Below are positions 18,748 through 27,656 of a stretch of 64,000 bases of DNA, piece by piece. The notes under the pieces are model-generated. The model worked only from the letters and a program-made list of their open reading frames with translations, had not been told where the DNA came from and ran no database searches. Positions within the stretch are counted from its first letter, which is position 1. Every line of letters starts with the position of its first letter. The stretch is from Verrucomicrobiia bacterium. GTDB lineage: Bacteria; Verrucomicrobiota; Verrucomicrobiia; Verrucomicrobiales; DEV007. The position numbers and the translations under genes were made by a program. Where the stretch lies: the NCBI GenBank assembly GCA_030425385.1, contig JAUIAH010000008.1, positions 62,001-126,000 of the forward strand, in the 5' to 3' direction.

Positions 18748-19416
18748 ATGGAGACCACCACCCTCGATGAACTCGCTTCCGAACTATCGGCGCGCATGGA
18801 TCAACTCGCCCCCTATCAGCAGCACTGGATAGGCCTCGTCGGCGCCCCTGGAAGCGGCAAGAGCACGGTCGCCGAGGCTCTTCGGCAACAGCTCCCGGAG
18901 ACGATCACGGTCATCCCCATGGATGGCTATCATTTCTCCAAGAGCCACCTTGACGCGATGGAGAACTCCGCTGAGGCCTATGCGAGACGAGGAGCCCCAT
19001 TCACCTTCGACGCCGAAAGGCTGGTGCATGACCTCCGTAGCGCGCGCGCGAAGGGATCTGGCTTCTTCCCAAGTTTCGATCACACTAACGGAGACCCCAT
19101 TGCCGACGATATTGAACTCAAGCGTGGAAAGAGAATCGTCATCGTCGAAGGAAACTACCTGCTCCTCAATGAGACCCCATGGTCAGCGCTGAGGAGCGCA
19201 GTGTTTGACGACACTTGGTTCCTAGACGTGGAACCTGCCGAATGTGAGCGCCGCGTCGAGAATCGCCACGTCGAGACTGGAATGACCAGAGAAGAAGCCA
19301 AGCATCGCGTATCGACCAATGATAGACCAAACGCTGAACGCGTTCGCAAAGAGTCTATGAAGAACGCCAATCGAATACTCCAGTTGGCTTCTCCCACATC
19401 CAGCAAACGCCCATAG
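18748..19416 (+). CDS. P-loop nucleoside/pantothenate-kinase-like protein (PRK/URK family)
   Basis: A 222-residue cytosolic kinase. Walker A is GAPGSGKST (~35-43). The substrate region 'VIPMDGYHFSKSHLDAM' is the usual Asp-Gly-(Tyr/Phe)-His motif of the phosphoribulokinase/uridine kinase/PanK superfamily, followed by 'ARRGAPFTFDAERL', 'FDHTNGDPIAD' and 'IVIVEGNYLLLNE'. These match the YggC-type 'nucleoside/nucleotide kinase family' group often annotated as fructose or pantothenate kinase-like. The true substrate is unknown. ATG 18748 gives a natural start; TTG 18718 would overlap the previous gene. Confidence 0.8.
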   Translation: METTTLDELASELSARMDQLAPYQQHWIGLVGAPGSGKSTVAEALRQQLPETITVIPMDGYHFSKSHLDAMENSAEAYARRGAPFTFDAERLVHDLRSARAKGSGFFPSFDHTNGDPIADDIELKRGKRIVIVEGNYLLLNETPWSALRSAVFDDTWFLDVEPAECERRVENRHVETGMTREEAKHRVSTNDRPNAERVRKESMKNANRILQLASPTSSKRP

Positions 19417-19427
19417 ACCAAAGTGAT

Positions 19428-19859
19428 ATGGCCCATGGACGGAGAAGATCGTTTATAGGTGGCACGTTGATTGGTGGAATCGGCACGCTTCTCGGCGCGT
19501 GGCTGCTGATCAAGCTATCAGGAATTTCCCTTTTCGAGCCTCGGCGTGATGATGAATCGACCCGATATGAGATTCCCGCCGGAGGAGGTGCTGCATTTGC
19601 CGAAATGATTCCTCATACCGATAGAGGCACCGTAGAGATCTACACCTGGTGGAGCTCACTCATTCTCCCACACAGGAAGCCTTCCCGTGCGTTCGCGGTA
19701 GCCGGCAGCGAACGCGTCTTCGAGGGAATCGAGGCGTTTGCGATCCTTGGGGAGACGGCGAAGGTGGGTGAAATTACGCCTTCGTGCCCGCGCGGACAGG
19801 GGCCATGGCCGGAATCGTGTGTTGGCGACGTCGATCACGCCAAACTGGCCTTCTTCTAA
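19428..19859 (+). CDS. Possible small membrane protein, 3' half doubtful
   Basis: The frame starts with ATG 19428, 11 bases after the kinase stop, and encodes a basic N terminus and a transmembrane segment ('IGGTLIGGIGTLLGAWLLIK', ~10-30). From 19656 on it runs antisense to the convergent kinase-fold gene, and its sequence there is not protein-like. Only the first ~76 codons look plausible; a truncated or frame-shifted gene, or a spurious frame, are alternatives. Confidence 0.3.
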   Translation: MAHGRRRSFIGGTLIGGIGTLLGAWLLIKLSGISLFEPRRDDESTRYEIPAGGGAAFAEMIPHTDRGTVEIYTWWSSLILPHRKPSRAFAVAGSERVFEGIEAFAILGETAKVGEITPSCPRGQGPWPESCVGDVDHAKLAFF

Positions 19860-20276
19860 CAGAAGGATATTTCCCAAATGGCAGGACCGGAAGTAGATCC
19901 CCTTCTCGTGGAGCTCTCCGAAGAAATACCCTAACGCCTGTCCATCGATTGCCTCGACGTGTCGCAAGCATTCGCCCGGCAAGCGCTCGTAGAGAACGTA
20001 GTCACGTTGGAGCGACGGCGCTTTGCCCCAGCGCAGGCAACGGACGCTGGGGATCCCTCGCGCACGAAACTTCTCCGCGTTGGTGACGAAGCGTTTCACG
20101 TAGGGGAGCCATGCATTGGACGATAGTCGCCGTTTCGAACGAAAGAGCTTGAGTATACGCCCATCCTTTAGAGCGTATACCTTGGGGCCGAAGCGGTCTT
20201 GCTCTAACAATTCCGCGGAGGCGATCAAATCCTCGGCTTCAGCCGCTGAGAGTGGCTTCTTGGCAGGGGCATTCAT
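19656..20276 (-). CDS. Kinase-fold protein, lipopolysaccharide-kinase (InaA/WaaP)-like
   Basis: A 206-residue protein with a small protein-kinase-like fold. The conserved parts visible are 'KVYALKDGRILKLF' (ATP-binding lysine region), 'YVLYERLPG', 'CHLGNILLLEEGQFGVIDVA' with His-x-x-Asn and Asp in the order of the catalytic and metal-binding loops. This resembles the Kdo/WaaP and InaA lipopolysaccharide-kinase group. Function is inference. It lies 7 bases downstream of mpaA in a leftward operon, which suggests an envelope role. The start could also be an in-frame codon at 20291. Confidence 0.7.
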   Translation of the reverse strand: MNAPAKKPLSAAEAEDLIASAELLEQDRFGPKVYALKDGRILKLFRSKRRLSSNAWLPYVKRFVTNAEKFRARGIPSVRCLRWGKAPSLQRDYVLYERLPGECLRHVEAIDGQALGYFFGELHEKGIYFRSCHLGNILLLEEGQFGVIDVANTRFRPWPLSARARRRNFTHLRRLPKDRKRLDSLEDAFAAGYRERTGRLPVWENE

Positions 20277-20283
20277 TGACGGA

Positions 20284-20988
20284 TCAATCAAAGGGCCATT
20301 GCCCTGTCAGCACTTGTGTGAGAGCTGGCAGGTGATCGATGACCAAGGCTTCCACACTCTTTCTGGGAAACTCATAGGTGATGACAGGAAGTTTCCGCTC
20401 GGCGCACCATGAGCCAAAGCTGCCCGGAGTGGGATAGCCAACATCTGGGACCACCGGCAGGCCCGTTTCCCTTCCTAACCAATGTGCCTCGCTCGATCCT
20501 AACGGATCATCGATGCACGCCAATGGGGCATGCAGGGCGATGACGCGCTGGGGATCAAGCGCATCGATGAGGCCCATCAAGGCACCCGTCTCAGGTTCGG
20601 ATCCTGGTCCGCTTCCGGTGCTGAGCAGGACGTCGCTCGCTTCTTCCACAACCCACCGATGGGTCACGGGATCCGGCTGCCAATTGGCAGCGGGGAAATT
20701 GCGATTCAGATCCACGCCATTGGCGTTGCCACGCGTCCCGCGCACGAGCCCATCGGGGTTGGCCCCCAGGACAACAGCGCAGCGTTGCAAGTCCCCTTCC
20801 AACGCACGCAGAGCGCGCGAAAGGACAACGGTGGTTTCTGGCTCTTCCCCATGCATGCCGGCAAAGAGCAGCGTGTGGACTGACCCTGCAGTCGGTTTCC
20901 ACACCTCAAGAGCGGTTCCCAATACGGAGCGACCATACGTTTCGGGTAAACTTCGAAACGTGCCGCGATTTGAACGTGGACGAAGCAT
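20284..20988 (-). CDS. mpaA: Murein peptide amidase MpaA-like M14 zinc carboxypeptidase
   Basis: A 234-residue protein of the M14 family. Zinc ligands are in 'GMHGEEPE' (His46, Glu49) and a later His in 'VIALHAPL'; 'NGVDLNRNFPAANW' is the substrate-binding Asn-Arg motif and the general-base Glu is in 'ITYEFPRKS'. Length and motif set match MpaA, a cytoplasmic enzyme that cleaves gamma-D-glutamyl-diaminopimelate from recycled muropeptides. No signal peptide is seen, consistent with a cytosolic site. It is the first gene of a two-gene operon with the kinase-fold protein, and divergent from the large CotH gene with an 83-base gap. Confidence 0.85.
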   Translation of the reverse strand: MLRPRSNRGTFRSLPETYGRSVLGTALEVWKPTAGSVHTLLFAGMHGEEPETTVVLSRALRALEGDLQRCAVVLGANPDGLVRGTRGNANGVDLNRNFPAANWQPDPVTHRWVVEEASDVLLSTGSGPGSEPETGALMGLIDALDPQRVIALHAPLACIDDPLGSSEAHWLGRETGLPVVPDVGYPTPGSFGSWCAERKLPVITYEFPRKSVEALVIDHLPALTQVLTGQWPFD

Positions 20989-21071
20989 GCCGAGACGTTA
21001 GCGAAGCCCAGTTTGAATACAAACGGCAAGCGTTGACGGCGAATCCCGCGCCAGGCTAGGCTACCCTACTC

Positions 21072-24000
21072 ATGAAGACCCCATTTGCCCACTCCCTCCT
21101 CGCGGCCGTCCCCCTGTGGCTCGGAGCCTCTCTCAGCGGCAGTGCTGACGTCGTGATCAACGAGATTCACTTCGCACCGATGCTTAACAATGAAGCCTCC
21201 GATTTCATCGAACTTCACAACGCTGGTGCGTCCGCGGTCGATCTCAGCGGATGGCAATTCACAGATGGCTTCTCTTACACATTCCCAGAAGGCAGTACCA
21301 TCGACCCGGAAGGCTACTGGGTCCTGGCCGAGAACGCGACCACATACAATCGGAAATTCGGCAGCATCTTCGCCAATGGACGGAAAGCGGATGGTGCTTT
21401 TGAAAGTGGTCAACTGGCAGATGGCGGAGAAGAGATCACCCTCCGCAATGCCGCCGATGAGGTGGTGGATCGGGTGGATTTCGAAGACCGCTTCCCTTGG
21501 CCTGTGGCCGCTGGTGGTGATGGCCCATCCATGGAACTGATCCATCCCAGCCTCGACAATGACCTCGGGGGCAGTTGGCGCTCGAGCATCGCCCCCACAC
21601 CGGGCGAGCGCAATTCCATCTACGCGGAAACGGCGCCCCCACACATTCGCCAAGTGGACCATGCCCCTAAGAGTCCCCTTCCAGGAGATGATGTCATCGT
21701 CACGGCCAAGGTCACCGATCCCGAGGGCGTCGGCTCTGTGACCCTACGATACCAACTCGTCACCCCTGGCAATTACATCGACCTGACGGACGACGCCTTC
21801 CTCACGGATTGGACGACGTTGCCGATGGAGGACGACGGTGGGGGCACGGATACCTTCACAGGCACGCTGCCGGGCGATCTTCAAAAGCACCGTCACCTCA
21901 TCCGGTATCAGATCCGAGTAGAGGATAGTGAGGGCACCGCCATCACCGTTCCCTATCCTGACGATGGTCAGCCGAATTTCGCGTATTACTGTTATGGGGA
22001 CATGCCTGCGTGGACAGGGGCAGTGGAACCGGGCGAAACGGAGCCCGTGACTTATGAACCCGAATTGCTGCAAAGCATTCCGGTCTATCAATTGCTCACC
22101 AAGAAAGAAAGTCACGTTGAAGCTCAACACATCATTGGGTCGAGCCGCGGGAGCGGTTACACGGGAGACGATTACCAATGGAAAGGGACCCTCGTTTATG
22201 ACGGCGATGTTTATGATCACATTTCTTACCGCGCTCGTGGCGGCGTTTGGCGGTACGCCATGGGGAAGAACATGTGGAAATTCCTCTTCAATCGCAGTCA
22301 CGAATTTCAAGCGCGCAACCCTTTGGGTGAGAAATATCCCGTGAAATGGCGTCGGCTGAATTTCTCCGCCATCATTCAACAAGGCAACTTCAATCATCGC
22401 GGCGAACAAGGACTCTTCGAGAGTGTGGGCTTTGCACTCTTCGACAAAGCCGGCATCGAAGCTCCCAACACCCATTACGTGCATTTCCGGATTGTGGAGA
22501 ACACGGGCGAAAGCAATATCTTTGGAAACCAGTATAACACAGACTTCCAAGGGCTTTATCTCGCAATCGAACAATTAGACGGACGTTTCATGCGCACCCA
22601 CGGATTGCCCGAAGGCAATCTCTACAAGATGGAGGACGGCACCGGCGAGAAGGGGCTCAACGGCGAACTCAAGAATCTGGGACCCTACCCCATGACGGAC
22701 GACTACAGCGACCTGGAGGCATTCAAGAAATTGGGATACGAACGTGGGCCCGATCCTGAGTGGTATCGGGAAAACATGGATCTGCCCCGTTATTACGCCT
22801 ATCGTTCAATCGTTGAGGCCATCCATCATTATGATATCGGCGGAGGCAAGAACTATTACTACTACCACAATCCTGTCAGCGGGAAGTGGGCCACCTTGCC
22901 GTGGGACCTCGACTTGACTTGGGATGATAACATGTTTGGGCCCGGAACAGAGCCCTTTCAGCGTCGCGTGGCCGAAACGGATCCTTTCGAGCAGGAATAT
23001 CATAATAAGCTACGAGAGGTCCTCGACCTTCTCTATAATCCTGAGCAAACGGGACTGCTCATTGAGGAGAAAGCGTCTGCGGTCTATACGCCCGGGGAGC
23101 CTTCATTCGTCGATGCGGATCGCGCGATGTGGGATCACAATCCCATCCTGGCTTCGCGCTATGTGAATCCTTCCAAGGCCGGCCATGGTCGCTTCTATCG
23201 CGTGGCCGCCACTGACGACTTTCCGGGAATGATGACGCGGATGAACGCGTATGTGATGAGCCGCTCGGATTGGATCAAACGCAATGTTCTCAAGAGCACG
23301 GAATCGCTGATTCCCCAGCCTCCCACAGTGACCCTCATTGGCGACGATGCCTATCGCGTTGATGACTTGGTATTCGAGTCCAGCGCTTTCAAGGGTGGCA
23401 GTATCTTTGCTCCCCAGACGTTTGGAGGCATGAAATGGCGCTTAGCAGAAATCACCGATGTCACGGCTGACCATTTCTCACCTGAACCACCCAACCAATA
23501 CGAAATCGATCCCGTTTGGGAAAGCGACGTCCTGACAGAGTTTCAGAATTCTATCACAATCCCCACTGAAGTGGTTCGCCCAGGCCGCGTCTACCGGGTG
23601 CGCGCGCGAATGCAGAATACCAATGGGTATTGGTCGCACTGGTCGGAACCCATTCAGTTTGTGGCAGGCCAACCGGATTTGGAACCCTATCTGCAGGGGC
23701 TTGTCATCTCTGAAATCCTGTATGCCCCCGCGGAGGCCACCGACGCCGAAAGGCTTGCTAGCTTCGAAACGGCGGACTTCGAATTCATTGAATTGCTCAA
23801 TTTGGGCGACACCGCCCTCGACCTCAGTCATGTGCGTTTCACGAAGGGCATCGACTACGACTTTTCTCTCGCCACCCAAACGATGATCGCTCCAGGGGAA
23901 CGTCTTGTCCTGGCGCGCCATCGCGCAGCTTTTGAAAGCCGCTACGGAATGGACCTTCCTGTGATTGGCGAATATGGCAGTGTCAGTGGTTCCAAGCTCG

Positions 24001-24578
24001 ACAACAATGGCGAGCGTCTCAAGCTTTCCTTCGGTGCGGGCATCGCCATTCGTGATCTCGACTACGATAACGGAAAGGGGTGGCCTGAACTGGAGAAGGG
24101 CACCTCCCTCAATCTCGTGGAAACGTCCGCTGTCTCAGATCATGCTCTCGCAAGTCATTGGGGGGCGGGCAGCCAGCCTGGTGGCACTCCTGGGACCGCG
24201 GATGATGCGATCACGACGACACCAACGGGTGGAGATGCTGGCTTTGCCGCCTGGCAAGCCGCTCGCTTCTCTGCTGAAGCATTGGCCGATGCCTCGGTCT
24301 CCGGCCCTCTCGCGGATCCCGATGCGAATGGCTTGGTGAACCTGCAAGAATACGCGTTTTCAGGGATCCTGCCAGAATTGGTGCAATGGAAAGATGGCCC
24401 TGCCATTGCCATCAAATGGTCGGAATCGATCAAGGATATCACCTATCTGTTAGAGCATTCCGACGATCTTCAAGAATGGACACCTCAGGCAGTGAGCATC
24501 GCACTCGATGGGAACACGGGCTATTTCCCCTTAGACGCAGCCACGGGATTCTGGCGCGTTGTCACCACCTTGAAGTAG
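21072..24578 (+). CDS. Secreted CotH-kinase protein with two lamin-tail domains
   Basis: An 1168-residue exported protein. Order: signal peptide (1-25), lamin-tail domain (26-~135, 'VVINEIHFAPMLNNEASDF'), an Ig-like stretch (~190-310), CotH kinase domain (~330-740) with the basic nucleotide-binding region 'SYRARGGVWRYAMGKNMWKF' (~380) and the metal-binding 'LPWDLDLTWDDN' (~610), second lamin-tail domain (~876-1010), and a calcium-loop motif DPDANGLVNLQEY (~1081) before a short beta domain. CotH proteins are atypical kinases that phosphorylate secreted proteins in spore formers; whether this one has the same activity is inference. It is co-transcribed with the quinoprotein dehydrogenase gene, which starts 2 bases after its stop. 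Confidence 0.85.
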   Translation: MKTPFAHSLLAAVPLWLGASLSGSADVVINEIHFAPMLNNEASDFIELHNAGASAVDLSGWQFTDGFSYTFPEGSTIDPEGYWVLAENATTYNRKFGSIFANGRKADGAFESGQLADGGEEITLRNAADEVVDRVDFEDRFPWPVAAGGDGPSMELIHPSLDNDLGGSWRSSIAPTPGERNSIYAETAPPHIRQVDHAPKSPLPGDDVIVTAKVTDPEGVGSVTLRYQLVTPGNYIDLTDDAFLTDWTTLPMEDDGGGTDTFTGTLPGDLQKHRHLIRYQIRVEDSEGTAITVPYPDDGQPNFAYYCYGDMPAWTGAVEPGETEPVTYEPELLQSIPVYQLLTKKESHVEAQHIIGSSRGSGYTGDDYQWKGTLVYDGDVYDHISYRARGGVWRYAMGKNMWKFLFNRSHEFQARNPLGEKYPVKWRRLNFSAIIQQGNFNHRGEQGLFESVGFALFDKAGIEAPNTHYVHFRIVENTGESNIFGNQYNTDFQGLYLAIEQLDGRFMRTHGLPEGNLYKMEDGTGEKGLNGELKNLGPYPMTDDYSDLEAFKKLGYERGPDPEWYRENMDLPRYYAYRSIVEAIHHYDIGGGKNYYYYHNPVSGKWATLPWDLDLTWDDNMFGPGTEPFQRRVAETDPFEQEYHNKLREVLDLLYNPEQTGLLIEEKASAVYTPGEPSFVDADRAMWDHNPILASRYVNPSKAGHGRFYRVAATDDFPGMMTRMNAYVMSRSDWIKRNVLKSTESLIPQPPTVTLIGDDAYRVDDLVFESSAFKGGSIFAPQTFGGMKWRLAEITDVTADHFSPEPPNQYEIDPVWESDVLTEFQNSITIPTEVVRPGRVYRVRARMQNTNGYWSHWSEPIQFVAGQPDLEPYLQGLVISEILYAPAEATDAERLASFETADFEFIELLNLGDTALDLSHVRFTKGIDYDFSLATQTMIAPGERLVLARHRAAFESRYGMDLPVIGEYGSVSGSKLDNNGERLKLSFGAGIAIRDLDYDNGKGWPELEKGTSLNLVETSAVSDHALASHWGAGSQPGGTPGTADDAITTTPTGGDAGFAAWQAARFSAEALADASVSGPLADPDANGLVNLQEYAFSGILPELVQWKDGPAIAIKWSESIKDITYLLEHSDDLQEWTPQAVSIALDGNTGYFPLDAATGFWRVVTTLK

Positions 24579-24580
24579 TC

Positions 24581-26638
24581 ATGCCTCGTCCCATCATTCT
24601 CGCCATCCTCTGGGCCCAAGCAACTGCGGTCCTGGCCGATCCTCAACAGGCCGATTGGCCTATCTACCTGGGCGGCAAGACGCGCAATCTCTACGCTCCT
24701 TTCGACCAGATTCATCGTGACAATGTAAGTGAACTCACGGTTGCCTGGACCTATGAAACGGGTGATCAAGGGGAGTATCAGGCGAACAATCTCATCGTGG
24801 ATGGCGTCCTCTACACACCGTCATCCTCCCGAAAGGTCATCGCGCTGGATGCGGCCACCGGCAAAGAGAAATGGGTTTGGGATCCCGCGACCGAACGCTC
24901 GGGAAAAGGCCGTCCCCGGCAACGTGGACTGGTTTACTGGCAGAATGCTAGCGGCGGAGAGAAACGCCTTTTCACCGGTGTGGGTGGTTACCTCTTCGCG
25001 CTCGATCCAGCGACTGGCGCTGTCGTACGCAGCTTTGGAGAGAACGGGGCTGTCCCGCTTCATTCCGGTCTTAATACGCCCGGAATCATCTATCAGGATC
25101 TCCTCATACTCGGCGGCGTAGGCGGCAAAGGCAGTGTCCGCGCGCTCGACGTGCGCACCGGGGCACAGCGCTGGATCTTCCATCTCATCCCGCGCCCTGG
25201 AGAAGTGGGCCACGACACGTGGCCTCCTAACGCTCACCAAACGGCGACCGGCGTCATGCCCTGGTGTGGCCAATCTCTCGATGACGCTCGAGGCATTGTC
25301 TACGTCGCCACCAAGACAGCGGAGCCTGATTTCTATGGCGGAGCGCGTCACGGCAAGAATCTCTTTGCTAATTGCCTCCTGGCACTCAACGCCAAGACGG
25401 GCGAGCGACTCTGGCACTATCAGATCGTTCATCATGATTTGTTAGACAAAGACCTCCCCTGCCCGCCTGTCCTTCTCACGGTGACCCACGACGGCGAGAA
25501 GATCGATGCCGTTGCCCAGGGAACCAAGCACGGGCGCCTCTTTGTCTTCAATCGCGTCACCGGTGCTCCCCTCTGGCCCATTGAGGAACGGCCCGTGCCC
25601 CCATCCGATCTCGTGGGTGAGCAAGCCTGGCCTACCCAGCCCTTTCCTACGAAGCCCCCACCCTTGATGCGTCAGCGGTATACGGAAGCCGATGCCTCTA
25701 ACATTTCCCCGGAGACGCACCAGCTAACCCTTGACCGTATCCGCGCTTCCCCAAACTTTGGCCCGTTCCCCGCGCCAAGCTTGAAGGAGACGGTGATGTT
25801 TCCAGGATTCGATGGTGGGATGGAATGGGGTGGCGGGGCTGCGGATCCAGATGGCATCTACTATGTGAATATCAATGAGATGCCGTGGCTCCTTCAGATG
25901 GTGGAAACGAATCGCGCTGACGGATCGGCCCTGCGGCCGGGAGAGCGCGATTACAAAGTCTTCTGCGGGGCGTGTCACGGGCTGGACCGCAAGGGCAATG
26001 CGGAAGCGCAATTCCCGTCGCTCATCGATATCGGAACCCGGAAGAGCCGCGAAGAGATTGAGACCATCACGCGCCAGGGAGGTGGCCGGATGCCTGGCTA
26101 CGCCACCATGCCTGAGGGCAAACGGAAGGCCATTCTCGACTATATCCTCGACGAATCGCCTGCTGCTCCGAAACGAGACGCCGACACTGATCCCACACCG
26201 CATCAGCCATCCTATGCCTTTGCCGGGTTTCGGCGGTGGCTGGACGACGAGGGCTATCCTGCTATCAAGCCGCCGTGGGGCACGCTCAACGCAGTGGATC
26301 TCAATACTGGTACGATCAAGTGGACGGTGACCTTGGGAGAGTATCCAGAACTCACCGCTCGTGGCATTCCCCCGACCGGCACCGAGAACTACGGAGGTCC
26401 CATCGTGACTGCGGGAGGGCTCCTCTTCATCGGCGCTTCGGCAGATGAGACGTTCCGCGCTTTCGATAAGGACACTGGGAAGGTCTTGTGGCAGGCGAAA
26501 CTGCCATTCAGCGGCAACGCCACTCCCAGTACCTACCTGGTCGATGGGCGCCAGTATGTGGTGATCTCGGCGGGCGGCGGGAAATCTGGCCGGCCCCGTG
26601 GAGGTAGCCTCGTCGCCTTTGCCTTGCCATCTCTATAG
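24581..26638 (+). CDS. PQQ-dependent quinoprotein dehydrogenase with inserted cytochrome c domain
   Basis: A 685-residue exported enzyme with a signal peptide at ~1-18 ('AILWAQATAVLADPQ'). The beta-propeller repeats carry 'ALDAATGKEKWVWDPA', 'LALNAKTGERLWHYQI' and 'FDKDTGKVLWQAKLP', the tryptophan-docking blades of PQQ dehydrogenases. A cytochrome c domain is inserted at ~450-530, with the haem motif CGACH at 462-466 and Met 'GRMPGYATM' as probable sixth ligand. Such enzymes oxidise alcohols or sugars in the periplasm and pass electrons to the chain; the substrate here is unknown. ATG 24581 follows the CotH stop by 2 bases, so translation is coupled. Confidence 0.9.
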   Translation: MPRPIILAILWAQATAVLADPQQADWPIYLGGKTRNLYAPFDQIHRDNVSELTVAWTYETGDQGEYQANNLIVDGVLYTPSSSRKVIALDAATGKEKWVWDPATERSGKGRPRQRGLVYWQNASGGEKRLFTGVGGYLFALDPATGAVVRSFGENGAVPLHSGLNTPGIIYQDLLILGGVGGKGSVRALDVRTGAQRWIFHLIPRPGEVGHDTWPPNAHQTATGVMPWCGQSLDDARGIVYVATKTAEPDFYGGARHGKNLFANCLLALNAKTGERLWHYQIVHHDLLDKDLPCPPVLLTVTHDGEKIDAVAQGTKHGRLFVFNRVTGAPLWPIEERPVPPSDLVGEQAWPTQPFPTKPPPLMRQRYTEADASNISPETHQLTLDRIRASPNFGPFPAPSLKETVMFPGFDGGMEWGGGAADPDGIYYVNINEMPWLLQMVETNRADGSALRPGERDYKVFCGACHGLDRKGNAEAQFPSLIDIGTRKSREEIETITRQGGGRMPGYATMPEGKRKAILDYILDESPAAPKRDADTDPTPHQPSYAFAGFRRWLDDEGYPAIKPPWGTLNAVDLNTGTIKWTVTLGEYPELTARGIPPTGTENYGGPIVTAGGLLFIGASADETFRAFDKDTGKVLWQAKLPFSGNATPSTYLVDGRQYVVISAGGGKSGRPRGGSLVAFALPSL

Positions 26639-26701
26639 AAATTTATAATAAATGCATTGGCTACGGTTGATTATCTACAGGCATGGGGCTAATCTGCCGC
26701 T

Positions 26702-27637
26702 ATGCGCACCTCTTCCCTGCTGATCACGATTTCTGTCAGCCTGCTGTGGGTTGTCTCCAGTCACGCTTCCCAGGTCCTTTGGGGCAGCGCTCGCTTGGCC
26801 AACAATTACCTCAGCGCGGGCCCTCCCAGTGCCATGGATGCGGGATTCACCTTCCAGTTGGGCGCTTTTGACGAGGGCTTCACGCCGACTCCTGAGAACG
26901 TGGCTGACTGGCTCGATCACTGGACTCCCGCGCAGGGGCGCACCTACAACGACACGACCCGTTTCTTCACCGGGTCATTCGTTTATCAGCAGAATGTCAC
27001 GCCTTTCATGCCCTCGAATCAGGCTTACATCTTTGGATTCAATCGTTGGGCTACCTCGGAGGGCGGCTCCCAAGCTGAGTGGATTCTCGCCACGAACCCC
27101 GCATGGAAATGGCCTGCGGGCGGTGGCATTTCCCCACCGGTGCAATGGTCCATGAGTTCAGCTAGCGAGATCGTTCTAGGATCCGTGAACGCCCCCTCTG
27201 GCAATGCGCACATGCAGACGGAAAGCGTCCCCACCCCGGTAGCATCGCTTTCCGACGATCTCCGAGCGAAGCGCTACCTCGATCTCGAAGATCCCGGCGC
27301 CAGTGGAGGTCAGGAAGATCCCGATCACGACGGACTCTCGACCGCGCTAGAATTGGCGTTCGGTTTGGATCCTGAGACTCCCAATCAAGGCCGTTATCCC
27401 AACACGGAGATTGTCTACGATAGCGGCCAAGCCTATGTGGAGATCTCCTTCCTCAAGCTGGGCCAACAGGCTGACGTCACCCTGGGTCTACAAGTGTCTG
27501 ATGACCTCGAATCTTGGCAGAACGACACCGTGACGGTGGTGGAAGATTCCTTACTTATCTACCGTGCCCGCGCGAGCAAGCCGATCCATCTCACGAGCGG
27601 CGAGCATCGCTACTACCGCTTGGCCGTGAATCCCTAA
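26702..27637 (+). CDS. Secreted protein with C-terminal calcium-loop motif, unknown function
   Basis: A 311-residue protein with a signal peptide (1-23, 'LLITISVSLLWVVSSHAS'), an N-terminal beta-rich domain starting 'QVLWGSARLANNYLS' and a C-terminal region with the calcium-binding DPDHDGLSTALELAFGLDP typical of verrucomicrobial exported proteins, followed by a short beta domain ('VTLGLQVSDDLESW'). No enzyme motif is visible. A TATAAT sequence lies at 26644-26649, 53 bases upstream of the start, a possible -10 element. It is convergent with the dehydrogenase gene (19-base gap). Confidence 0.75.
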   Translation: MRTSSLLITISVSLLWVVSSHASQVLWGSARLANNYLSAGPPSAMDAGFTFQLGAFDEGFTPTPENVADWLDHWTPAQGRTYNDTTRFFTGSFVYQQNVTPFMPSNQAYIFGFNRWATSEGGSQAEWILATNPAWKWPAGGGISPPVQWSMSSASEIVLGSVNAPSGNAHMQTESVPTPVASLSDDLRAKRYLDLEDPGASGGQEDPDHDGLSTALELAFGLDPETPNQGRYPNTEIVYDSGQAYVEISFLKLGQQADVTLGLQVSDDLESWQNDTVTVVEDSLLIYRARASKPIHLTSGEHRYYRLAVNP

Positions 27638-27656
27638 CGACGCAATGGCGTGTTCG

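Noticed and set aside
24386-24580. A 65-codon upstream extension of the quinoprotein dehydrogenase
   Set aside because: It lies inside the CotH gene in another frame, and a clean signal peptide starts at ATG 24581.
26624-26649. A TTGCCA/TATAAT promoter before the secreted-protein gene
   Set aside because: The spacing is only 14 bases, too short for a standard promoter; only the TATAAT is mentioned as a possible -10.
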